DNA from: Ctenopharyngodon idella
Lineage: Eukaryota; Chordata; Actinopteri; Cypriniformes; Xenocyprididae
Length of the DNA: 64,000 nucleotides
Assembly: GCF_019924925.1 (NCBI RefSeq)
Contig: NC_067231.1
Coordinates: 5,759,854-5,823,853 of the forward strand
Direction of reading: 5' to 3'
The position numbers and the translations under genes were made by a program. Below the pieces are notes generated by a model. It saw nothing but the letters and a program-made list of their open reading frames with translations, did not search any database and was not told where the DNA came from. This document shows, piece after piece, positions 13,301 through 32,431 of this stretch; position 1 is the first letter of the stretch; each line of letters begins with the position of its first letter.

Positions 13301-15582
13301 TGAGACTCCTTCACTGGCATTACTTTCATGCAAAGTTTGCAAATTGCATGTTTTATATCCGCCTTTTTGGTGAAATATTTATATGTTTCGTGACATTTTT
13401 CTTCATCAACTCCATCTTTGCTCACAAAATGACAGAAAAAGATTCTCATTTCCCACAATAATAAAACAAAGTAACTTTTATATAGCTCTGTTACATTTAT
13501 ATATCTCTTTTCTCTGCACTCAAAGCACTTTACATGGAAGGGAGGAATCTCCTCAACCACCACCATTGTGGAGCATCCACCTGGATGATGCGACGGCAGC
13601 CATATTGCGCCAGAACGCCCACCACACAACAGCTTTATTGGTGGAGAGGAGACAGAGTGATGAAGCCAATCAGTATATGGGGATGATTAGGAGACCATGA
13701 TGATGGACGGAGGGCAATGGGCAAATTTGGCAAGGATGCCAGAGTTACACCCCTATTCTTTTTTCGAAGAACATCCTGGGATTTTTAATGACCACAGAGA
13801 GTCAGGACCTCGGTTTAACGTCTCATCCAAAGGACGGTGCTTTTTGACAGTATAGTGTCCCCATCACTATTTACTGGGGCATTAGGACCCACACAGACCA
13901 CAGGGTGAGCACCCCCTGCTGGCCTCACTAATACCCCTTCCAGCAGCAACCTAGTTTTCCCAGGAGGTCTCCCATCCAGGTACTGACCAGGCTCAACCCT
14001 GCTTAGCTTCATTGGGCAACCAGTCTTGGGCTACAGGGTGATATGGCTGCTGGCATAGTAAGTAAATAATTAAATAAACAAGCAAATAAGTCAATTAATT
14101 ATAAGTAAACTATTGCTCCCACCAAACCCCCAAGAATATTTATATTTTCGTTAATTTCTTGTGTTATCCTTATTTCTCATGCGAAAAGACAAATGCTATC
14201 TCTTTGAGGACAGCAGTGTTTGGGTTTTACACAGGAAGTACAAATGATTCAAAAGAACTGGTAGAGAGTGGAACAACCACCTCTGAACTTGTTAGGTGAG
14301 TCAGAATGCAAAGCCATTCTGACACTTCAACCCAAGCGGTTCTGCTTAATTTTACACAGCAAACATGACCCCCCACACAATTCACAAGTTCCGTGACGTG
14401 AATGTAACAGCAGATAACACCACAAATTCAAAAATAGACCTAATTTGGACCTTGCAACATTTTCACACCAAAAAGAGACCCTTATATCTGCATGACTAGG
14501 TATAAATACAATTAGAGTTGCCACAACTAGGGATGTGACAGTATCAAATTTTCATGTTGCGATAATTGCTGAAGCTTTTATCACTGTATACGGTATTATC
14601 GCGGTATTGAAATAAGATGCAAAAAAAGTGTTGTCATATTATAACAGGTTTAAGAACTCTAAGCATTTAAATACAATAATGCAATACACAAAAAAAATAT
14701 AAAGTAACATTTTATAATACTTTATAACACTTTATAATAAGGTCTCATTATTTAATGTTAGTTAATGCATTAACTAAGATTAAGAATATTTTGTTACAGA
14801 ATTATTTTTTTGTTAATGTTAGTTAAAAAATACAACTGATCATTGTTAGTTTTGGCTCAGGTTCATTAAATAATAATTACAACTTTTTTAGTAATGTTAT
14901 TAAACTTTAACTAAGAAATTAACATTAACTATGATTAATAAATGGTTTATAAGTATTTTTCATTGTCAGTTTGGTAATAATAAATTAACATGTTAAATAA
15001 TGAAGCCTTATGTCAGTAAGTGTTACTGAACAATAACAAATCACAACATTTTCAATCATCATAGGGCATATTGTAGTCCAGATTAAAATATAAAAATGTT
15101 TAAGTTTGGAAATAGCCTTTTAAGTCTTTAAGTATTAAGTATTTGGTGCTGTGATGAACAACACTACGAATACAAAAATACTAAATGGCTATTTGAACCA
15201 TTTTGGATACTGTTTAGTAGCGCAGTTGATTTGTTTACGGGGTTTCCGGGGTAACCACAGAATTTCTTCTGTTCCATCAGTGCCCTCTGCTGTCAGAGAG
15301 TGAACATGCACTTACATGTAGCGCGTCTCCCTCACTCGTTCTGCCATGTTGGGCTTGTTTACATCTGAGTGCGCGTGTCCCTTTGACGCAGCATACAGTG
15401 GTGTTGTGCATTTTATACAGTTGATGGGGAAAGTATTCTTAAAATGTATTATAAAAATTTGAATAATTCGTAATAAATAATTATTCATGGTATTTTGAAG
15501 TGCCCACGATAACAATATCGTGCATATTCATATCGTATTAATACAGAATATTGGCACATTTCTAGCCACAACTAATCGATAC

Positions 15583-15627
<45 letters not shown>

Positions 15628-18600
15628 TCTAAACTGGCTTTTAATGTCTAATACATAAAATACAAGAAATTGTATTTTTTTAATGAGAGTAATAACAGTA
15701 ATGGAGTATAAATGTAAGATTTTCAGATGAGTGAATGATTTCTTTCTCAACTGTTTACATTCACTTAAAGGAACACTCCACTTTTTTTTTGAAAATAGGC
15801 TCATTTTCCAACTCCCCTAGAGTTAAACAGTTGAGTTTTTGCAGCAGGCGCAATGATATTACGCAGCGCCTGTGACCCCCTGCTTGCACAGGGAGCGTGC
15901 CTTGCAACCATAGAGACATTTGTGAGAGATGCTGCGCAATATCATTGCGCCTGCTGCACCCATGGTACGGCAGCAAAGTTCCTTGATTATTACGCCGGAA
16001 TGAGAGTAGAGTTCCTAGCCATATCGGCCTAGAAAATCGCAACTTTTCATTCGAAAACGGTAAAACTCAACTGTTTAACTCTAGGGGAGTTGGAAAATGA
16101 GCCTATTTTCAAAAAAATTGGAGTGTCCTTTAAGACATCCCAAACTGTGTTTATGAAAAAACTTGCCGAGACGGGTATTTTGACAATTTTGTTTGTATAT
16201 GTCTGTCCAAGTGCAAGGAGATGCAAAAGAGAAATCAATTTGGTGTTTGCGTGCTGTCTGAAACATGCCTCTCTGTGTGTGTACGGCTGTGTGCACAGAT
16301 AACAGCATGCAAGTACCAAATTGAGTTCTCTTTTGCCTCTTCTTGTGCTGAAATGGTTTAAAATCGCTTGAATGTGTAAATTGGCAAGACAAAGCATGTG
16401 CAAATGATAAACTTTCACTCTATGATGGATAATCACTGCAATTAATCTGTGAATCACATGTGTGCCAAACTGTGAGGCCTGGTCCATACGGATCAGATCA
16501 ACTACGATCTGTTTAACTCCTAATGAACACCTATTGTAGGAGACCTCCAAAACTAAATTAGGAGCCTTTAATATAACATAATAGGGGCAGTTTAATTCAC
16601 TTATTCATTAGAAGATAATCCGAGATAATCAATAAAACCAACATTTTTAAGAAGAAAACATACCCTCATCCCCAGAACCAAGAAGCCAATCTCCTCCATC
16701 AGTGGGTATTTCCTGATTTGCTGTTCCCGTTTCTCCTGTGAAGCGAAGGGATCATAGCTCCTCTGGCCGATCTTCACGTCCATGATGCACGGCTTCTGAA
16801 ACCTGCGCGTCACATCCTCCAACTTGAGGTACAGGTCTGTGGAAGAGAGCGAGCAGATATGCTTACTAAACTCATGCTGTATATCGACCAATTTCCTGAT
16901 CGCTCCATGCACCCATCTGTGTACCTTTGGGAACGTCTGGCGAGGACCACGTGCCATAGTACTTGGGAAGGTGCGCTTGGAGGTCTATAAGACAGGGGTC
17001 GCAGTGGTCATCAGCATACACCTGGAATTAAAAAAAAAAAAAAAAAAAAAAAGAATCACACTGTGAAATTTCAATAGTATTAGAATGGATACATGACTTG
17101 CTATGCCTGCCTGTAACTGTGCCTTGATACAACAAACATAAGAAATAGCAAATAAAAATATAAATAAATCGTCACACCATTTCTGCCATATATATATGCA
17201 CGTTTTCAGATTGGATGGTTGCTTTTTTAAAAGCCACGTGATCGGCAATACAAAAAAAAAAATTTAAATCCCTTGTTTTAGTGAAGTGTTTGAATGACAG
17301 GGGAGGCGGTGGCCCTTCACTGTTGTCCACAATGCATTAGTGTTTGCACTACAAATACAATGATGTAACGTGTTTTTGACTACGCTCCCTATTTCAGCGT
17401 TTAGATCATGAAACATTTTGGACCCCATTTATACGTTTGTTTAAATACTGATCACTTGTTTGTACTGATCACTTGTCACCAGATGATCGAAATGGATATT
17501 AATACCAGGTGCCAATGTTCCCTCTTAATTTTTTCTTCTTGCTGAGCCAAACGTCGCTCTATTGGGCAGACATTTTGGCCACCTGATCAAAAACATTCTT
17601 TATACCAGACCTGTACAGCATACACACAAAAAGTGGTCATTTCATGCAGTTGTAACTTTTAACTTTAATGTGCTATTTATATTTGATTTGATCCTTGATG
17701 CAACTTAGTGATAAATCATATTTTCGAAAGCAATCAGTTAATTCCGAAGTCACTAAATGAAGCATATTATATTATATATATATATATATTATATATGTAT
17801 ATATATGTATACAGACAGCATTAAACCATCAACATTGTTTATTTATTGCTCATGAATTCCCCTTCTGAATTCATGATATATATATATATATATATGTATA
17901 CAGACAGCATTAAACCATCAACATTGTTTATTTATTGCTCATGAATTCCCCTTTTGAGAGCAATTATATTTAATAGACTTAGACTTTTATTAGATAATAC
18001 AATATAATATAATATAATAATATAACAAACTGAAGCATATAGATCTCAATTTAAAAGCTAAATAAAAAAAAAAAATTAAAAAGTGAATGTGAATACTTTT
18101 CTAGTTATCTAAACATCTCTGAAACCTACCCACACAAAAATGTACACAATATTTAAAGTGAGGTATGTAACCGGTATTTTGGGTTTGCAAACCTGTGGTG
18201 GGTGTGTAATTGTAAATGTCAGATTTGTTACCATTCTGTGCCCATCGTCTGTTATTTCCATGACTTATGTATATACTTATGTATATAAAATTGACAGAAT
18301 TGAAAAGTTGAGCCTGTTTCATATCAAAAGTTACAAAGCTTGTGGTTTATTGGATGGGAGGAGAGCTAAAAATAAAGTTTAGGGAAGTTTTGTTCACACA
18401 ACTGAAAACAGAATAGACTAAAAGATTGATTCTTGGGATTTAAGAATTAATATCAGTTCATAAAAATGAAAATTGATTCAAATCGAGAAATCAATATTTT
18501 CAACCCAGCGCTACACCAGTTCATTCTTTGATCTTGCTTAAAGTACATCAGGGGCTTTAGAGTTAGAGCAATTACTAAGACTTCATGGTTATAGTTATCG

Positions 18601-20708
18601 TCCTTGGTGCGAACAGGCCTTTACTAAAGTAATTCCTGTGGGAGAATTTTCCTCTACGTAATCAGTGCCTTTCTGGTATCCATGCACATTTGATGAAATA
18701 CAGCATATAGGATACAGGATATATAACTTTATATTTGACAGGACCCTGGGTTATCCAATAAGGGTGCTTTTTGGGGGCGATCAACGATTACCGATCACTG
18801 AAAGCAGTATCAGCCGATACAATCACCAATACCGATCACCAAAATAAATAATACTATTTTTAACAACAATTTATTTTAAGTAAAAAAAATTAAGAGATGA
18901 GAAAGTATCATGAATTCACAACTCTTTATTGCAATAATGAAATATACCGTTACATATGCGAGTTATTTCCCAACTGTTTATGTATATGTTCACATAACAG
19001 ACGGTGTTAAGCGAACACTCACCAAGCCAGACATTTTTACATATTTCATATTTCTTTTAACAGTGAACCCGAGGCTCAAAGTTCACTGTGCTTGTCCGTG
19101 CTCCACTCCGTCCCAGAGCGCGCGCGCACAAAAAGCCACTTGGGGAACACGAACATTATCTGTTTTGCAGGTTCATGCAGAGTAAATAACGTTTTATTAT
19201 TGAACACGTTCTGCAGTTTAGCAACAGTAGACTGTATTTTATGACAATCACTGATCTAGCCAATTTGGGAGAAAAGAAAGCACACCACTGTGCGGGAATG
19301 AAATGCACTAAAATATCACAGCCCTAGTTTCTTGCTGTCATTGCTGTAGGGTTGCTGTCGATGCAATGTCTCAGCTCTCCGTAAAGACGTTGCAAATTTA
19401 TTGTCCTTTTCAGAACTGCCAGAAAAATTGCCTTGCGCATTTAGCCTCATCTGATCGGCCTTTATAGAGACCACCGATCAAACAATGTAAAGCTATTATT
19501 GTCCGATAACAATCGCCGCCCGATCAATTGGAGCACCCTTATTATCCGGGTGCAATTTGACTTGTTAAGCTAAAGGACCAGTCAAAATGATTGTGGCAAT
19601 TAACAGCGTGTTACAGATGCTTAACCAGTCTTGAACCCAGAACATTCCTGTAACACTCACCATGCTGTAGAACTGCATCTCTCTGGGTCCTCTTGGAGGA
19701 GGCTGCAGCTGTTTCAGGACCGTGCCATCAGGATGTTGCAAGATACCTGTGATTGAAAAACAGCTCAATCATTACCGTTATTATGATCGCACTGCACAGG
19801 CCATACCAATAAGCACACGCTAACATTTTTTGAAATACACATTCGTTCATTCAGAGTTAAGTGAGAGACATAGGCCTTTTGAAGCTTATATGATGGGGAG
19901 ATGACAGCAGTGAGTGTAAATGACATCACAGCCTGGCCTATATGCTGCTGAGAACTAGGTTGATAGGGCTTAGAGATTACGGTCATAGACGGTGAAGCTC
20001 TGGATTTAGGTCAGGCTCCCCCTCTTTAAAAATAGCCATCTTAAAAGCTATTCACATCAATGGTAAAGAAAGGCAAACATGACAAGAATAAATTATTGAT
20101 GTCAAACATGTGATCAACCAGACAGAAATTGTTACCAACGCCTTTATTTAAATTAATACTATACGTCTCTCTTATGCAAAGTGATTTTCGTACAGTACAT
20201 CTAATGTATACATTTACACGCTATTGGTTTCACCCTAAAGAAAGTAATAAATTGCTTTATTTTGCATAAAATAAAATGAAGCTTGTTTCATGGCTATTAT
20301 GAATTTTTCTTTTTTGCATTGCAACAATACTTTAATGACAATTAAGCACATTTTCCCCCTTATTCTCACCACTGTAATGCATCTGGATTGTTTCAATTTT
20401 TAGTTTTTCAATTTTATAATCTTGAATGATTATTCTCATTCATAAAAATGTAAAACTGTAAATTTATTATGGAAAATTGTTCATGAGGACTGTAGTAAAT
20501 AAATAATGAAGTAAAAATAAAAATACATTAATAAAAAAAAAAATTCCTGTCCACGCAAAATGATTGTTTTTATCAAAAGAAGCAGAAATTACTGTTGTAT
20601 TATACAAATTATAACATATTTGTACATTTTTTTGCATTACAGTAAAATACTTAATTTTCATTAAAATACTGCCTGCACACAATAATTAAATTAAAATACA
20701 TAAATTAC

Positions 20709-20752
<44 letters not shown>

Positions 20753-22271
20753 AATTATGTATAATTTTAATAAAATAAATCAATACATCACAATCATTTA
20801 TTTTAGTAAATAACACATAAATTACTAGTATATAGTAAAATAAATAATTTGTATTATTTTAATAAAATAAATGTGTGCAGAGAGAATTAATGAAAATTAA
20901 CTATTTCACTGTAATGCAATTTTTTTGTTTACAAATGTTACAATTTAGTATATAGACTCATGCAAAATAAAATTTTGTGCAACCCAAAAAAGTGCTCGAC
21001 ACGCTTTGCCGAAATAAAGAACTATAGTGGACACAAATGCAAATCAAATCTTTGCTGTGCATCACTGCATTGGCCAAATTCTGTTTCAAACTGTGCTACA
21101 AATGACTCACTATATGGGTCATACGTTTAGAGCTTTTTTGCATGTCATTAACATATTAGCGTGTCACGAGACAAATCCAATTGAGTCAGCACTGTCTATA
21201 TAGATACAAACAAAGCCTTTTTTATTAAATTCGTAGTTTCATCAGGAAAAGCATATTTGAAAATATTACTAATATGAGACCAGGGCTAGTTGTCACATAG
21301 GCTGTATGTCAGTAACTATAAGATTTGGAGTCAAATGTCTAAAAAAAAAATACACAAATGATTGCTTTCCTTTTAGCAGTGCTTTTATATGATTGTTTCA
21401 AACTCCTAAAGTGCAAAAATGCCTTAAATTACAATTAATTTATAAGTTCAATTCCTCTGTACTAAAAGTTCAATATCACTTTGTTTTTGTAATATATGAA
21501 TAACTGTTGGGTAAATTAAAGCACAAATGAAACCATAATTTCAGGGAAAGGTCAACAATATGTCAAAAGTAATTTTTTTTTAACTGAAACAGTGTTCTCA
21601 GATTATTTTTCATAATTGTTTTATGTGGGAAGTTTATACATTTTGTTGAAATATTTTAAATGATACATTATATATGTAAATGTTTAATAGATAATATAAC
21701 ATTTATTTTTAATAAACTGTTATATGACTGTTATATGTATACATTTTTGCACTTTGATTTATGATTTTGTGCCTCAATTATTTTACTGTTTAATTTTTTA
21801 CTGCAAATCACATGAAAGGCTGTTTAATGACAAGTCCCATTGTGACAACTTACCCCATATAGTGTGACAGCATGTTGTCACAAAAGGTCAACTGTATCTT
21901 GTTTCCTGGGTAATAAAGGTAATATTTGTTCAACAGCTTTATACAAATAATACTTTAAGGTATGTGCAAATACAGAAACTGACCCTGAGGAATACTGACT
22001 GGAGTAAAAATTGTGACAACCAGCTCCGGTCTCTCCAGTGTACAATATCAGGTCAATTTCAAATAACAGAATCAAGGTTCAAATAAAAAGGAATTACATC
22101 AAATGTGTACTGACCCACTTTATCAACGCCATACTTGTGTCCGGCCACCTGATGAGAGAGCGGCACGCAGCCGTTCAGGTGAGCGCTCTGCGCGCCCTCC
22201 GGTAAACACGAGCCGCGGGTCATTAACGGACGCGCGAGCTCCAGCCTCCCCACCGCCACAGAAGAGTCCAT
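4323..22271 (-). CDS. ipmk: inositol polyphosphate multikinase, complete, six coding exons
   Basis: Inositol polyphosphate multikinase phosphorylates IP3/IP4 (and PIP2 in other vertebrates), mainly in the nucleus. Coding exons on the minus strand are 22271-22115, 19746-19661, 17021-16925, 16836-16664, 8069-7988 and 4855-4323. All splice sites are GT-AG and phases agree, giving 1128 nt or 375 aa, a little shorter than the human protein (about 416 aa). The inositol-kinase signature PCIMDVKIG is at residues 129-137, SSLLFVYEG at 240-248 and the C-terminal IDFAHVF at 343-349. The start is the ATG at 22271, followed by DSSVAVGRLELARP. An upstream in-frame ATG at 22358 would add 29 residues that do not look like the family N-terminus. 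The segment after SSLLFVYEG (residues 249-337) is low-complexity and variable, as in relatives. Intron 3 is only 88 bp, while introns 4 and 5 are repeat-filled. The gene is tail-out toward the window start. Confidence 0.95.
5053..5708. mobile_element. MITE with TTTACATGGAC inverted ends
   Basis: The left end AGCTACATTTACATGGAC and right end GTCCATGTAAACGAAGCT are inverted repeats. The inner sequence carries CAATCAGAATGAAATCATTC near the left arm and a related inverted piece near the right. It lies in ipmk intron 5. Confidence 0.75.
5901..6254. mobile_element. MITE with AGGTGTCTTTAACTAC inverted ends
   Basis: AGGTGTCTTTAACTAC at 5913-5928 is matched by GTAGTTAAAGACACTT at 6238-6253. A related element may lie at 30291-30453. 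Confidence 0.7.
6257..7172. mobile_element. long foldback MITE with GGTTAGTTCAC ends, with an inner insertion
   Basis: The left arm (GGTTAGTTCACTCAAAAATT, then TCATCCCAAACCCGTAAGAC) is matched by an inverted right arm ending GTGTGAACTAACCCTTTAA. The arms are several hundred bp long. A non-palindromic piece at about 6885-7010 interrupts the right arm, and GCAATGTCGTTGCTG is repeated on both sides of it. The same family forms 56770-57324 with 60230-60453. Confidence 0.82.
7566..7712 (+). mobile_element. degraded SINE-like fragment
   Basis: The fragment contains TCTATCCAAAGCGACTTGCA followed by TTCCCTGGGAATT and a ctctac-gttgagccacagga-like segment. This pattern is widespread in fish SINE tails. 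The family name is uncertain. Confidence 0.4.
8765..9175 (-). pseudogene. Tc1/mariner-type transposase fragment
   Basis: On the minus strand the translation contains VADHVYPFMTT, QQDNAPCHKAQIISNWFLEH and NEFTIF, the core of a Tc1-like DDE transposase around the second catalytic Asp. The coding part is short, with no N-terminal DNA-binding domain and a frame lost on both sides. It is a dead remnant within ipmk intron 4. Confidence 0.75.
9240..9510. mobile_element. partial hAT-like element end
   Basis: The segment ends in TCGATCGCTGTTGCACATCC, resembling a hAT-type terminus (GGGATGTGCAAC when reversed). The opposite end was not located. It includes a poly(A) run at 9409-9426. Confidence 0.4.
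10340..10870. mobile_element. two inverted partial copies of a common interspersed repeat
   Basis: The left part (10345-10550) reads TTTATTTGATCAAAATCAGT to AGTTCAAAAGAACAGCC. The right part (10570-10830) contains the reverse complement of the same family's middle (AGCAGCAAATCATCATATTA, CTGAAGGATCATGTGACACT). A plus-oriented relative lies at 34985-35330. The repeat is abundant in cyprinid introns as I remember it. Confidence 0.65.
11140..11275. mobile_element. solo end of the GGTTAGTTCAC foldback family
   Basis: ATCAAAAATATCTTAATTTG through GGGGTGAACTAACCCTTTAA matches the right arm of the element at 6257-7172. The left arm is missing or diverged. Confidence 0.6.
12813..13260 (+). pseudogene. 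Tc1-like transposon remnant with internal foldback
   Basis: It opens with the Tc1-family-like end CACTGCCTGGCCAAAAAA. Downstream, plus-strand translation gives broken pieces such as FQDDKAKI and LKFIESLWDVLE, matching the C-terminal part of Tc1-like transposases. Stop codons interrupt it. The segment 13070-13125 is repeated inverted at 13140-13193 around a short loop, which suggests a foldback or a second terminal end. Confidence 0.65.
13485..14056 (-). mobile_element. SINE3-type SINE with 5S rRNA-derived head
   Basis: Read on the minus strand from about 14056, the head carries the 5S rRNA internal-control elements: GAAGCTAAGCAGGGTTGAGC (14010-13991) and GATGGGAGAC (13976-13967), after a CCATATCACCCTG box. 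The body runs to a left tail containing CTCAAAGCACTTTACATGG (13519-13537), which resembles LINE-derived fish SINE tails. Zebrafish SINE3 is the known 5S-headed SINE. The match to 5S is diverged, so it is not a functional 5S gene. Confidence 0.85.
14529..15565. mobile_element. hAT-like nonautonomous transposon with 8-bp target duplication
   Basis: CCACAACT occurs directly before (14521-14528) and directly after (15566-15573) the element. The ends AGGGATGTGAC and GGCACATTTCTAG are imperfect inverted repeats. No transposase is visible. Another MITE is nested at about 14712-15027. It lies in ipmk intron 4. Confidence 0.82.
14712..15027. mobile_element. nested MITE with TAACACTTTATAATAAGG-like ends
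   Basis: ACACTTTATAATAAGGTCTC plus ATTATTTAATGTTAGTTAAT on the left is matched in inverted orientation by TTAAATAATGAAGCCTTATG and CAGTAAGTGTTAC on the right. The element sits wholly inside the hAT-like one. Confidence 0.7.
15583..15626. repeat. (AAT)n microsatellite
   Basis: About 15 AAT units form a run just outside the 3' target duplication of the hAT-like element. Confidence 0.9.
15765..16133. mobile_element. TTAA-flanked foldback MITE
   Basis: Bounded by TTAA at 15765-15768 and 16130-16133. The arms (left AGGAACACTCCACTTTTTTT, GGCTCATTTTCCAACTCCCC; right inverted ending TTGGAGTGTCCT) are about 70 bp and nearly perfect. The TTAA flank recalls piggyBac-type insertion, but no transposase is present. 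Confidence 0.85.
17760..17960. repeat. direct 89-bp duplication inside TA-rich DNA
   Basis: TGTATACAGACAGCATTAAA through TGCTCATGAATTCCCCTT appears at about 17806 and again at about 17895, an 89-bp period, with a TA microsatellite in front of each copy. The copies are almost identical. Confidence 0.85.
18388..18515 (+). mobile_element. fragment of a repeat also found at 33382-34010
   Basis: GACTAAAAGATTGATTCTTG then TTAAGAATTAATATCAGTTC and AATCGAGAAATCAATATTTT closely match 33910-34005 in the same orientation. Only this end is present here. Confidence 0.6.
18759..19541. mobile_element. hAT-like nonautonomous element with TAAGGGTGCT ends
   Basis: TAAGGGTGCT on the left and AGCACCCTTA on the right are perfect inverted termini. 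Flanks TTATCCAA (18751-18758) and TTATCCGG (19542-19549) look like a partly diverged 8-bp target duplication. Internal CCGATAC and GATCGGC words recur near both ends. It lies in ipmk intron 2. Confidence 0.8.
20713..20751. repeat. (TA)n(GA)n compound microsatellite
   Basis: A short TA run is followed by about 11 GA units in ipmk intron 1. Confidence 0.85.
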
Positions 22272-22720
22272 TATGATGCCGAGACCGAAGACTTCACTGC
22301 AATGGCTCTTTATTTCTCTAAACAACTGTCTACACACAAAATCACATATTGGTTGCACACCCTCGACGCGTCATCCTGATGTGTGTGAGCGATCGCGTGC
22401 CATCAGTCACGGCGCCCACGCTCGCAACCATATAACGAGCTTTTCACCTGGGCCACATCCCACTTCCTGACTTCAGAGATGTTTACACTCCTCCCGCGGT
22501 AATTGGTACGAGATGGTAGATACGGAACGAGCAGGGTACAAAGATCGACACGATATTCTGGCGGAGTTAGTCATATCGCACGGGAACTCACAGTTCTGCG
22601 AAAGCTTCGCTGTTTGTTTCCGCCCCGCACAAGCTGACGCGCGTCCCCGAGAGACACGCTGCGGGTGATGTCACGACGCACAGCGAGCTGAAACGTCACA
22701 TAATAAGTCGAGCTCTTTTC
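22120..22720 (-). promoter_or_regulatory. ipmk: CpG-rich 5' region and presumed promoter of ipmk
   Basis: This stretch is clearly richer in CG dinucleotides than the AT-rich surroundings and covers ipmk exon 1 and about 450 bp upstream. It includes many CGCG and GCGC steps around 22190-22240 and 22620-22690. Slightly upstream, an ETS-like ACTTCCGGGT lies at 22852-22861. The transcription start cannot be fixed from sequence alone. Confidence 0.6.
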
Positions 22721-23940
22721 TCTTATTTTTCGTTAAACGTCCACACTGGGTACCTTTTCGAAAATATGATAATATTAGAGGGATAACGTGAAGTCGAACA
22801 TGGAAAATTTTTCTAATAACGATGAATGGCTGGCTCGTCTTAATTGTAAATACTTCCGGGTAGGAAAAAAAAAAAACGTATAATCATCGGATACGATAAA
22901 AGTCTGTTTATGCTGCTGAATGCTCAGTTATTGTGTTACTAATGAGAAAGCTGATAAAAACTAACCGAACTAAACAAACATTGCGAAGGAAAATATTTTA
23001 TATAACGATATGATTTGTGTTCTCAAAGTACTGGGTAATTAAGAAAATCCCTCAGGCATAATTTGTGAAATTCTACTGGGAATATCATTGTAATTATGGA
23101 TATATGAGGACCTGTTTATAAACATCAACTCAATTTATAGCTAAATATTATGTGAATACCTATGGGGATATATAAATTAGCCTCTGATTACTTTTTTTGT
23201 TGTTGTAATTTTAATGGACACAGAATATTTCAAAAAGCAACAGAAAATATTTTTTGATTAGGAAGGAGGAATGAAGCAACATTGTCTTTCTGATGGATAT
23301 GTAATATGCCAGATTAATTTTGAAATCAGAGACACTGAATATTACTGCATTGGATCTAGTGGAAATAGAGGCTGCTTGTGGAACTTATGGTAACTTGTAC
23401 TCAAGGCCAGTTCAAATAGCATTTCAGCAAATAAAACACTGTATAAATATGAGCAAACACAAATCAACATATCAGAAACACAGATGCACGCTTTTAAACA
23501 AATTTTAATGCAAAATAAAAAAGAAAAAAATAGATCCAGTATAGTTGCTCTTAACTATACAATAAAAATATCTAAAAGAAAATGTAATCAACTGAATGAG
23601 AGATACAATAAAACTGTTTTCAATTTCTTAATTGCCCTCTTGTAGGGTAACTGCAGTTGTATAACATCATGCCAATCTTAAATAGGATTTATGAAACAAG
23701 AAAACAAAGTGCCCAACACCACTGCGGGGGATGACCAAAATGCACAAAACCAATAAAAAGCTTAATGTCTTTTTGTGCAATGCACAGTCCCCTCCAAAAT
23801 ACTAGTTAAGCTATTATTATTGGTCATTTCAGATGGTAAATGTTAACAGTACAATTTGTTTAATAATATAACCTAATCTTACTTTTAGATGCTAGAATTT
23901 ACAGTGATTTGTGACTTAAAAAAAAATGTCCATTAAGTCT
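22721..23940. other. ipmk-ube2d1 intergenic gap, no gene seen
   Basis: This is AT-rich sequence between the ipmk promoter and the ube2d1 stop codon. The right part (about 23500-23940) is probably the ube2d1 3' UTR read on the minus strand. I looked here and in 22.3-26.5 kb for a cisd1-like CDGSH iron-sulfur domain, which is expected at this position in tetrapods, and found no matching exon. Confidence 0.5.
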
Positions 23941-31634
<7,694 letters not shown>

Positions 31635-32124
31635 GCTGCTTTACTGTGTGTACCGCCCCAGATTTACGCGATTATATTATCTGTCCGATATTATTGCTAC
31701 GAAACAGCTCAGCAATACTGTGTTTCCCTGAGTAAAAAAACGAATGTGAGCGGCGAGAAAGGGAGACAGCTGTAGCTCAGCAAGCTCACACTTCCGGTGC
31801 GGACCGGTTAAAAACAAAATAAAAGTCATTATGTATTATTGCATCTCCAGAGAAGCTCAAGGAGAAATGCTAAAAAAATAAAAAAATAAAAAAGTCAACA
31901 AAGCCTTATTTGCATGAGCGTTAGCATTTTTTTTTTTACAATTGAGCCTAAATGTATAAAGTAGGTAAATTACAGATAGAGCAAACAAATAATAAAGGGA
32001 AAAGAAAGTAAAAGAAGTTAGGGGATAATAATAATATATAGAAAGGCTTTTTAATATAAAATATGACACAAACTTAAACCACTAATGGACATTTTTATTT
32101 AGATTTAAATAAAGTGCATAAGTG

Positions 32125-32189
<65 letters not shown>

Positions 32190-32431
32190 GTCATTTTTGC
32201 TATTTCCCAAATGTTCATTTAGTGAAAGTACTTGTATGAAATTTTAGGTGAATAATTCTCCCATGGTGCACTTCGGTCAGACGGCAGATGGAATGGCGCC
32301 TTAACTGGAGGAGGAGAAACAGAATTCACAACCATAACAGTATATTTTTAGTCAGCTTGTGTGTACATTGTTCTTACCGTGCATATTAAATATTCGATTT
32401 ACATTATTGGGAAGATCACATCACGTGTACG
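31635..32431. promoter_or_regulatory. shared head-to-head promoter region of ube2d1 and tfam
   Basis: Only 797 bp separate the two start codons, so both 5' UTRs and promoters must lie here. Near the ube2d1 side is an ETS/GABP-like CTTCCGGT at 31791-31798 in a locally GC-rich patch (31745-31810). ETS/NRF-2 sites are typical of tfam promoters in vertebrates, and assigning this one to tfam is inference. A (TA)30 tract at 32129-32188 splits the region. A second GC-richer patch with CAGACGGCAGATGG lies around 32278-32291, close to tfam. Confidence 0.6.
32129..32188. repeat. (TA)30 microsatellite in the ube2d1-tfam promoter interval
   Basis: An uninterrupted TA dinucleotide run of about 60 bp lies roughly 245 bp upstream of the tfam ATG. 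Confidence 0.95.

Noticed and set aside
13991..14056. Possible 5S rRNA gene
   Set aside because: Too diverged, lacks the full 120-nt body, and is joined to a SINE body and tail.
22273..22470. Plus-strand ORF in the ipmk promoter
   Set aside because: An open frame is expected in CpG-rich DNA, with no recognizable protein.
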